A DNA stretch of 64,000 bases from Bacillota bacterium (lineage in GTDB: Bacteria > Bacillota > Bacilli > Paenibacillales > Paenibacillaceae): NCBI GenBank assembly GCA_023386495.1, contig JAEWJS010000050.1:1-64000 (forward strand), given 5' to 3'. Within the stretch, counting starts at the first letter, position 1. Every line of letters begins with the position of its first letter. Shown here one piece after another: positions 52,736-59,428 of the stretch. Below the pieces are notes generated by a model. That model had not been told where the DNA came from and did no database searches. It saw nothing but the letters and a program-made list of their open reading frames with translations. The translations under genes were made by a program, and so were the position numbers.

Positions 52736-54115
52736 TTATTGCGCTTTGGCCTTCTCGAGCAGCTTGTCGATCTCCGTCATGTATTCATCGACTGCGGCTT
52801 CGATCGACTGCTGGTCGAAGGCGATCTTCTCGCCGGTCAGCTGGATCAGCTTCAGCAGTTCGTTATCCAGCGGGAATTGCTCGTAGTCCACGTCCGGCGC
52901 CAGGCGGCTGACCGTCGAGACGAAGTCGTAGAGCACCTTATCTGTCGGCGTCGATTGCGCGGCCAGCATGTCGCGAATCTTGCTTGAAGCCGGAACGCCT
53001 CGGTCGCTGCCCAGAATGAGCGCGGCGTCGGGATCGTTCACCATGAAGTTCATGAACTTCGCGACTTCCTCGGGATGCTCTGTCTTCGCGTAGCCTGTCA
53101 TGAACTGGCCGGGAACCGGCGAGACGAGACCTTGATTCACGGAGCCCTTCGGGAACACGGCCAGGCCGAGCTTATCTTCCGTCAGCTCTTGGAAGCCGTA
53201 AATCTGGGATGCCGCTGCCGTCTGGATGGCGACCTGCCCCTTGACCAGGAGCGACTTGTCGATCGCGCTCGGCGGGTTCGCAGCCTGTACGTCAGGCGGC
53301 GTAATGGCGTTCGCCTCGCGCAGCTCGTCCCACATCGTGTACCAGTCGATCATATCCTGCTTGTCGAAGTGGCGTTCGCCGCCGCGATACAGTTCCTTGC
53401 CCATGCTGCCCAGGTACGTGGACAATGCCGCGGAATCGTTGGCGCTGGACAGGTCGTAGGCGCCGTAGAAGCCTTCGCCAAGCTTCTCGGAGAGCTGCTT
53501 GATCGTGTTCTTGAAGTCGTCGTACGTCCAATCCTCGCTCGGCAGCGGTACGCCGGCCTTCTCGAACATCGTCTGGTTGTAGATCAAGCCGAACGAGCTG
53601 ACGCCTAGCGTCACGCCGTAGAACTTGCCATCGAAGGTCGCCTTCTTAATGAGTCCTTCGCTGAAGTCTTCCTGCTGGATGATCGAGCCGACATACGGCT
53701 TCAGATCGAGCAGTGCATTCCGATCGACGTACTCCTTAATATTGCCGCCCATCTGAATGAGATCCGGCGCGTTGCCTGCGGCAATCTGCGTATTCAGCTT
53801 GTCGAAGTAGCCGTCGAAGCCGGAATACTCCGCCGTAATCTTGATGCCCGGATTCTTCTCTTCGAACAGCTCGATGACCTTGAGCGTCTTCTCGTGTCTT
53901 GCGTCCGACCCCCACCATGCCATCCGCAATTCGACCGTCTTGGCCGGCTCTTGCTCCGGCTCCTTGTTCTCGGCCGCCTGAGCCGGCGCTTCGCTGCTCT
54001 TGCCATTGCTGCCGGCATTAGCGTTGTTGTTGTTGTTGCCGCCTGGGCTGCTGCATGCCGCGAGCATCAGCACAAGTACCAGCAGCATGGCGGATAGCGC
54101 TTTCCTATTCCTCAT
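52736..54115 (-). CDS. Sugar-binding lipoprotein of an ABC importer
   Basis: A 459-residue CUT1-type extracellular substrate-binding protein. It has a lipoprotein signal (MRNRKALSAMLLVLVLMLA, lipobox LAAC), then a low-complexity Asn/Gly/Ser/Glu linker and the family fold (VELRMAWWGSDARHEKTLKV, EFSGFDGY-like EYSGFDGYFDKL, FLNSMV-like FMNFMVNDPDAA). It heads the importer operon; AAGGAGG precedes the ATG. Substrate is probably an oligosaccharide. The promoter carries two 12-bp direct repeats 21 bp apart, pointing to activation by an AraC/YesN-type regulator not encoded here. Confidence 0.87.
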   Translation of the reverse strand: MRNRKALSAMLLVLVLMLAACSSPGGNNNNNANAGSNGKSSEAPAQAAENKEPEQEPAKTVELRMAWWGSDARHEKTLKVIELFEEKNPGIKITAEYSGFDGYFDKLNTQIAAGNAPDLIQMGGNIKEYVDRNALLDLKPYVGSIIQQEDFSEGLIKKATFDGKFYGVTLGVSSFGLIYNQTMFEKAGVPLPSEDWTYDDFKNTIKQLSEKLGEGFYGAYDLSSANDSAALSTYLGSMGKELYRGGERHFDKQDMIDWYTMWDELREANAITPPDVQAANPPSAIDKSLLVKGQVAIQTAAASQIYGFQELTEDKLGLAVFPKGSVNQGLVSPVPGQFMTGYAKTEHPEEVAKFMNFMVNDPDAALILGSDRGVPASSKIRDMLAAQSTPTDKVLYDFVSTVSRLAPDVDYEQFPLDNELLKLIQLTGEKIAFDQQSIEAAVDEYMTEIDKLLEKAKAQ

Positions 54116-54150
54116 GACCTATACCCTCCTTGACTTTGGACTGCTTCTTC

Positions 54151-54214
54151 ATTGTAGAGGAGGGCTTCTGCCATAGACATAAACAAAAGTAAGCGGATCG
54201 TTAACAAAAGTAAG
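54151..54214 (-). promoter_or_regulatory. Activator-dependent promoter of the sugar ABC operon
   Basis: Minus strand TACAAT -10 (54151-54156) without a recognisable -35. Directly upstream are two identical 12-bp repeats, AACAAAAGTAAG on the plus strand, at 54182-54193 and 54203-54214, 21 bp apart (two helical turns), in the position of an AraC/YesN-family activator site. Confidence 0.6.
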
Positions 54215-54237
54215 GAAATGGTTACTCGCGCACAACG

Positions 54238-54284
54238 AAGAAGACCGCACGCAGCCTGATGAACAGGCAGCATGCGGTCTTCTT
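54238..54284 (-). terminator. Terminator after the DUF4317 gene
   Basis: Long hairpin: outer 12-bp stem AAGAAGACCGCA / TGCGGTCTTCTT and inner GCCTG/CAGGC, 23 bp after the stop codon. Confidence 0.75.
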
Positions 54285-54306
54285 GACATAGATAGGGTGT
54301 ATTTGC

Positions 54307-55470
54307 CTACAAATCTTCCGTCGTCAGCGTGAACCCCTCGATGACGGCATCCTCGTCGACCTCGATCAGGATGCAGCGCTTGCCGCGATAGTTCACCTGC
54401 TTCACGTACTTGAGATCCTGCGGGCTGACCGAGATCGTCGCGACCTTCGTATCGATCTTGATCGACTTCGACGTGAACTTCGGAATGACGCTGCTCGCCT
54501 TCAGCTCGTAGTTCTTATTGTCGACGACCGTCTCGAATGCGCGCTCCACTTTGTCCGTCGTAATATTGTCCACGCCGCTCACCTTCAGCACGCGTTCGAC
54601 GTCCTTATGATCCAGCCAAGGCACATCGTCCTCTTCGTTGTTCTCGATCACTTGATGGATCTCCTCGTACACCTGTGCCAGCGTCCCCGCGTCAAGTTGC
54701 TCGCCTGCCACTTCCTTCACGATCTCTTCAAAGATGTACCGCTCCTCCTGCGCCGTTACCGTCTTCTCCGCGTTCAGCACGTTCTCGATGAAGAGGCGAT
54801 TCGGTTCATTGGCCTTGCCTGAACAGTAGAGGACACGATTAATATCGGACGCGTTGTCCGTCACGCTCGGGTAGAAGAAGCCCTGCTCCGGCGCGCTCAG
54901 CTTGATGATCGGATCGACGATGACATTGTATTTGAACTGACGCTCGACGTAGTCGAACAAGAGCGTGTTGCGCGGCTGTTCCGTAATGTTGACCGCACAT
55001 AGAATGAACGGATGCGCGAACATCTCGTCCTTGTCGCTCTCCTCCGATTCTTCGCTGCGCGCCCTGGTCGGGCGAAAATATTCCCCGCGAACGAACGTTA
55101 TGACCGTGTCCCGCTCGTACTTTTTGTCCACCAGCATCTTGTCCACCAGCGTGAGCATCAGGTTCATCCATTCCTCCGCGTCGCCGGTCACCAGCCCTTG
55201 ATGAAGCAGGACCTTCGAGGGCTCGTCCGCCTCGTCCTGGAAGCGCAGCTCGAACAGCTTCTGATCGAGCTCGCCGGTCAGCAGCTTCTTGAAGCTGCCC
55301 ATGTACAGCTCCTGCTTCTCCCGATCCAGCAGGGCGAACGCTTGACACTCGTAATGGTACACTTCGTTGCTGTCCTTCATGATGTATACGGTCAAAATTT
55401 CGAATAGCTTGAGCATCTCGTGGTCCAGCTTGAATTGCTTGCGAATGTGCGCGATTTCTTTTTTGTTCAT
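54307..55470 (-). CDS. DUF4317 family protein
   Basis: A 387-residue soluble protein that matches DUF4317 in length and start (MNKKEIAHIRKQFKLDHE, then LTVYIMKDSNEVYHYE). It is acidic and probably cytosolic; no catalytic motif is visible. Family members occur in Firmicutes with no known function. The ribosome binding site AGGAG is rather far (about 14 nt) from the ATG. It is a single-gene unit with a terminator. Confidence 0.78.
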   Translation of the reverse strand: MNKKEIAHIRKQFKLDHEMLKLFEILTVYIMKDSNEVYHYECQAFALLDREKQELYMGSFKKLLTGELDQKLFELRFQDEADEPSKVLLHQGLVTGDAEEWMNLMLTLVDKMLVDKKYERDTVITFVRGEYFRPTRARSEESEESDKDEMFAHPFILCAVNITEQPRNTLLFDYVERQFKYNVIVDPIIKLSAPEQGFFYPSVTDNASDINRVLYCSGKANEPNRLFIENVLNAEKTVTAQEERYIFEEIVKEVAGEQLDAGTLAQVYEEIHQVIENNEEDDVPWLDHKDVERVLKVSGVDNITTDKVERAFETVVDNKNYELKASSVIPKFTSKSIKIDTKVATISVSPQDLKYVKQVNYRGKRCILIEVDEDAVIEGFTLTTEDL

Positions 55471-55609
55471 ATTCGGCTCGGCAGCTCCTAGTAAGTATTT
55501 TGGCTTTCTCAGTATATACGATAGGAGCGAAAAATGCCTGCGTTTTGCCGATGATCGGATCGTCCGGTCTCGTTACGCCCGTCGGCAGGCGCATGCTCGT
55601 GAACGAACA

Positions 55610-55800
55610 ATAGTGGGATTTTGTACAGCTAATCGAGGCCGAAATCTTGTACACTGCCATTAGCGTAGAAAAATACAGCTAATCGTGCGAGAATTCGCCA
55701 TTTCGGCGGAAACTTGAAAATTAGTGGGAGGAAAGTCATCTATTCGTGAGATTTTGCCAATTCAAGCTGATTTAGTGGTAGGATTCTACGTTCTTAGGCT
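55610..55800. repeat. Hairpin array, TAGCGTA/TACAGCTA type, four copies
   Basis: The 441-bp gap 55471-55911 has no gene. It carries four ~25-bp degenerate hairpin units. The second, ATTAGCGTA...TACAGCTAAT, is nearly perfect, and the others begin TAGTGG. TAG of each unit starts at 55611, 55661, 55722 and 55773, so spacing is 50, 61 and 51 bp, the same geometry as at 2.8 kb although the hairpin sequence is unrelated. Confidence 0.7.
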
Positions 55801-55911
55801 GCTCTCCTGCGCTAACCAGCAGACGGCGATGGCATAAGTTGGGATGACTTACGGCACACTGAGGTTGTTAGGGGCGGAAGATTATCGAACGAAGGATCTG
55901 GAGGAATAGAC

Positions 55912-57126
55912 ATGCGAAGCTTACTAAGCAAGTGGAGTCGGATCAGTCTCGTCAAACGGATTATCCTGGGCATTATTGTAGGGGTCATATTGGCCTTAAC
56001 GTTACCTGAGGCGGCGGAAGGCGTCGGCATTCTCGGCACCTTATTCGTATCCGCCCTGAAGGCGGCTGCGCCGGTTCTCGTCCTATTCCTCGTCCTCTCG
56101 GCCATCTCCCAGCATCGGCGCGGACACGCGACGAATATGCGGACGGTCATCCTGCTCTACGCCGTCAGCACGTTCCTGGCCGGCGCGACGGCTGTCGCAG
56201 CAAGCTTCATGTTCCCCGTGCAATTGACGCTCGCGACGAGCCCGGAGCAATTATCGGCACCGACTGGCATCGTGGAAGTGCTGCGCACGCTGCTGTTCCA
56301 GATCGTCGACAATCCCGTTAACGCGTTGATACGCGCGAATTACATTGGCATTCTCGCATGGGCGGTGCTGATCGGCATTGCGCTGCGCGGCGCCAGCGAC
56401 AGTACGAAGAGCATGATCGCCGATGCCGCCGACGCCGTCTCGCAGATCGTAAGATGGGTAATCGAGCTGGCGCCGTTCGGCATTCTGGGTCTCGTCTATG
56501 TCTCCATTACGGAGAGCGGACTCGCGTCGCTGCTCGATTACGGCAAGCTGCTGCTCGTGCTGATCGGCTGCATGCTGTTCATCGCGCTCGTCGTGAACCC
56601 GTTGATCGTCTACGTGAACATTCGGCGCAATCCGTATCCGCTCGTGTTCCGCTGTCTCCGCGAGAGCGCCATTACCGCGTTCTTCACGCGCAGCTCGGCG
56701 GCGAACATCCCCGTGAACATGCGCCTCTGCGAGAAGCTTGGCCTTAACAAGGATACTTATGCCGTCTCCATCCCGCTGGGGGCCACGATCAACATGGCGG
56801 GAGCCGCCATCACGATTTCGGTCTTGACGCTCGCGGCCGTCCACACGCTCGGCATCGAGGTCGACTTCGGCACGGCCCTGATCCTCAGCGTGCTGTCCGC
56901 CGTGTGCGCCGCAGGCGCTTCGGGCGTCGCAGGCGGCTCGCTATTGCTAATCCCGCTAGCGTGCAGCCTGTTCGGCATCTCGAATGATATCGCGATGCAG
57001 GTCGTGAGCATCGGCTTCATCATCGGCGTACTGCAAGATTCGTTCGAGACGGCGCTCAATTCGTCGTCGGACGTGCTCTTCACGGCGACGGCGGAATATC
57101 GCCAGGAGCGCTACGCCAAGATATAA
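55912..57126 (+). CDS. sstT: Serine/threonine:sodium symporter SstT
   Basis: A 404-residue DAACS-family transporter with eight helices and two re-entrant loops. It has the SstT start (LVKRIILGIIVGVILALTLP), the serine-rich hairpin FFTRSSAANIPVNM, the sodium/substrate segment GATINMAGAAITI and the second hairpin with DSFETALNSSSDVLFTA. It imports serine and threonine with sodium. GGAGG lies 7 nt before the ATG. Its last 16 bp overlap the end of the convergent oxidase gene, so no terminator fits between them. Confidence 0.9.
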   Translation: MRSLLSKWSRISLVKRIILGIIVGVILALTLPEAAEGVGILGTLFVSALKAAAPVLVLFLVLSAISQHRRGHATNMRTVILLYAVSTFLAGATAVAASFMFPVQLTLATSPEQLSAPTGIVEVLRTLLFQIVDNPVNALIRANYIGILAWAVLIGIALRGASDSTKSMIADAADAVSQIVRWVIELAPFGILGLVYVSITESGLASLLDYGKLLLVLIGCMLFIALVVNPLIVYVNIRRNPYPLVFRCLRESAITAFFTRSSAANIPVNMRLCEKLGLNKDTYAVSIPLGATINMAGAAITISVLTLAAVHTLGIEVDFGTALILSVLSAVCAAGASGVAGGSLLLIPLACSLFGISNDIAMQVVSIGFIIGVLQDSFETALNSSSDVLFTATAEYRQERYAKI

Positions 57127-58379
57127 GTCCGCATGTATTCGTTCCGGAACTTCCCGTTCGGATCGAGCTGAAGCAGCAACTTGCGGAAGTCGGGCAGCTT
57201 CTCATAGAGCGGCTGAAGCTCTTCTGCCCCCATCGTGAACAGCTTGCCCCAGTGAGGACGCGCGTCATAAGGCGCAAGCTGTGACTCGATAAGCGGCAGC
57301 AGCTGACGCACGGCCTCCCAATCCGGCTTCCACGTAAAATGAATCGCCACCGAAGGCCGCCTATAGCTGGAGCTCAGCCATAGGCGGTCTTCGGCAATCG
57401 TGCGGATCTCCGACGTGTAGAGCAGCGGCGCGATCCGTTCGCGAATCCGGTTCAGGGCGCTGAGCGCTTCGTAGGCCTGCGCGCGCGGCACGATGTATTC
57501 GCTCTGCAGCTCTTCGCCGGAGCTCGGCGTGAATTCCAGGCGGAAGTGCGGCAGCCGCTCATGCCACGCGCCGGCCGCGCCAAGCTGCTCGGTGCAATGC
57601 ACCGCGTCATGGCCGAACACCGGGTGCCGCTTGCCGTCGGCACGCACGGCGCCGAATAGTGTCGCTGCGCTTGCGGATATCGTCGGCTCGCCCGCCGTCA
57701 CGACGTGCTTCCTCCACACTTGATTGATGTGATCGCTCTGCCAGTCGGTGAACAAGCTGACGCTGTAAACGCTGGAGGCGATCGCGTCGAACTGCTCCTC
57801 GAGCTGCTCGAACGGCAGCCGCTCGAATACTTCCTGGCTGACCTCGAAGGAAGGCACGACATCCAGCGTGAGCCTAGTCACGACGCCCAAGCCGCCCAGC
57901 CCGACGACCGCGCCGTCGAACAGCCCGTCCGACTGGCCGCGCGTGAACGTCACCTTTTCCCCGTCTGCACGAACGATCTCCAGCGCATATACCGCAGTCG
58001 CCAGATTGCCATTCCCGTCGCCCGAGCCGTGCGTCGCCGTCGCGACTGCGCCGGCCACGGAGATATGCGGCAGCGAGGCCAGGTTGTGCAAGGCGTACCC
58101 GTTCGCATGCAAGTACTGGCACAGCTCCCCGTACCGGATGCCCCCCTCGACCGTCACCCGATTGTTCGCGCGATCCAGCTCGACGACGCTGCTCAGCTTG
58201 CTCAGCGAGAGATGGCTGGCCGTCGTATCCGCGATCCCGTTGAACGAATGGCGCGTCCCCAGCACGCGGATGCTGTCCTTCGCGGCGACCCATTCCTGCA
58301 GCTGCTCGATCGTCTCCGGCGCATACAGCTCCGTGGCACGGTACTGATAATTGCCTGCCCAATTGCGATGATTGTTCAT
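57111..58379 (-). CDS. FAD-dependent alditol/xylitol oxidase-like protein
   Basis: A 422-residue VAO/PCMH-type flavoprotein. The N-terminal FAD domain has GTRHSFNGIADT with His44 in the position of the covalent flavin link of AldO, and SLPHISVAGAVATATHGSGD. The C-terminal half is the D-arabinono-lactone-oxidase-type domain ending in LDPNGKFRNEYMRTYI. It closely resembles alditol oxidase/xylitol oxidase, which oxidise polyols to aldoses with release of hydrogen peroxide. Other sugar-lactone oxidases are the alternative. GAGGAG lies 9 nt before the ATG. Confidence 0.83.
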   Translation of the reverse strand: MNNHRNWAGNYQYRATELYAPETIEQLQEWVAAKDSIRVLGTRHSFNGIADTTASHLSLSKLSSVVELDRANNRVTVEGGIRYGELCQYLHANGYALHNLASLPHISVAGAVATATHGSGDGNGNLATAVYALEIVRADGEKVTFTRGQSDGLFDGAVVGLGGLGVVTRLTLDVVPSFEVSQEVFERLPFEQLEEQFDAIASSVYSVSLFTDWQSDHINQVWRKHVVTAGEPTISASAATLFGAVRADGKRHPVFGHDAVHCTEQLGAAGAWHERLPHFRLEFTPSSGEELQSEYIVPRAQAYEALSALNRIRERIAPLLYTSEIRTIAEDRLWLSSSYRRPSVAIHFTWKPDWEAVRQLLPLIESQLAPYDARPHWGKLFTMGAEELQPLYEKLPDFRKLLLQLDPNGKFRNEYMRTYILA

Positions 58380-58524
58380 ATTCGGTCACTCCTCGTATGC
58401 GGGTTAATGTCGTGCAACTTGCCTACCTGCATTGTACCACGAGCCGGGCCGGGAGGGCTCTTCCGTAAGTTAGCTAATCCGAAATACAGCCCCCGTCCCC
58501 TTGCGCTTCGACCTGTCGCGTCGC

Positions 58525-58555
58525 TAAAAAAGAGCCCTCTGCAAGAAGGGCCCTT
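58525..58555 (-). terminator. Terminator after the DUF4256 gene
   Basis: On the minus strand, a 9-bp stem AAGGGCCCT / AGGGCTCTT (one GU pair) with an 8-nt loop, followed by six T residues. Confidence 0.8.
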
Positions 58556-58589
58556 CCGTCGCGCTATGGTCACGATCATTCACCTTGCA

Positions 58590-59159
58590 CTAGATCTTGA
58601 GCGAGCCCCGGAACCCCCTGGCGCCGTAGTAAGAATCCGCCCCGTTGTGGTACACGAACACTTTGCCGTAACGGTAATCGCCGAAGATCGCGCCGCCGAG
58701 CTTGCGAATCTCGGGCGGCGTCTTCAACCAGCTGGATGTCTTCGTATCGAAGTTCCCCAGATTCTGCAAGTCCGTGTACTCCTCCACCGTCAGAATCTCG
58801 ATGCCCATCTCCATGGCCATGTTGATCGCGCTATTCCCCGGCTTGTGCTGCTTCCTGGCCTCCAGCGCCTCATGGTCGTAACAGACGCTTCTGCGGCCCT
58901 TGGGGCTCTCCGCTGCACAGTCGTAGAATAGGTACTCATCCGTCGCCGCATCGTACCCGACGACGTCCGGTTCGCCGCCGGTCTGCTCCATCTCATAGAG
59001 CGACCGCAGCTTGTCCGGTCCGCTCGTCTCCAGCTTCGCTTGCACCGCTGCCCACTCGATGCCCGGATGGCGGTTCATGTTTTTCTCGAAGCGGGCCTTC
59101 AACGTCTTGCGCAATTGTTCCAGCAGTTCCGGCGACAGCGTTACATTATCGATGGTCAT
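58590..59159 (-). CDS. DUF4256 family protein
   Basis: A 189-residue soluble protein with the DUF4256 pattern (YEMEQTGGEPDVVGYD, EYLFYDCAAESPKGRRSVCYD, GNSAINMAMEMGIEILTVEEY, FGDYRYGKVFVYHNGADSYYGARGFRG). Function unknown. AAGGAGG lies 6 nt before the ATG at 59159; upstream in-frame codons belong to the repeat region and are not likely to be translated. A palindrome array lies directly upstream. Confidence 0.78.
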   Translation of the reverse strand: MTIDNVTLSPELLEQLRKTLKARFEKNMNRHPGIEWAAVQAKLETSGPDKLRSLYEMEQTGGEPDVVGYDAATDEYLFYDCAAESPKGRRSVCYDHEALEARKQHKPGNSAINMAMEMGIEILTVEEYTDLQNLGNFDTKTSSWLKTPPEIRKLGGAIFGDYRYGKVFVYHNGADSYYGARGFRGSLKI

Positions 59160-59245
59160 GTAGAGCCTCCTTGACGCGATATGATTTTTCACAAGCCAAT
59201 GTCGTGTCGTGCCGTGCCATGCTTGATGTCCATCCCGTAACGATG

Positions 59246-59420
59246 TTGTACGATTTATCGTACAAATAAATCCCGCTAAGGCACAAATCTTGCTGTTTGA
59301 TCGATTAATCGTACAAATCAACCACTGCACGGCGCTATACGAACCAATTTATACGAATTATCGCACAAACTCAATCCAATCCGGCAATATCGCGAATGTT
59401 TGTACGATTTATCGTACAAA
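59246..59420. repeat. Hairpin array, TTGTACGAT/ATCGTACAA type, four copies
   Basis: Four palindromes fill the 269-bp gap between the DUF4256 and helicase genes. The first and last are perfect (9-bp arms, TT centre: TTGTACGATTTATCGTACAA) and the middle two are degenerate. Units start at 59247, 59298, 59350 and 59401, giving periods of 51, 52 and 51 bp with unrelated 31-32 bp spacers. The layout is CRISPR-like, but with degenerate 20-bp palindromes and no cas gene. Confidence 0.8.
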
Positions 59421-59428
59421 CCCCTCAC

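Noticed and set aside
59160..59330. N-terminal extension of the DUF4256 protein to 59330
   Set aside because: The extension runs through the palindrome array, and AAGGAGG is placed for the ATG at 59159.
59246..59420. CRISPR array
   Set aside because: Repeats are short degenerate palindromes, only four copies, no leader or cas genes, and the same geometry occurs at other loci with different repeats.
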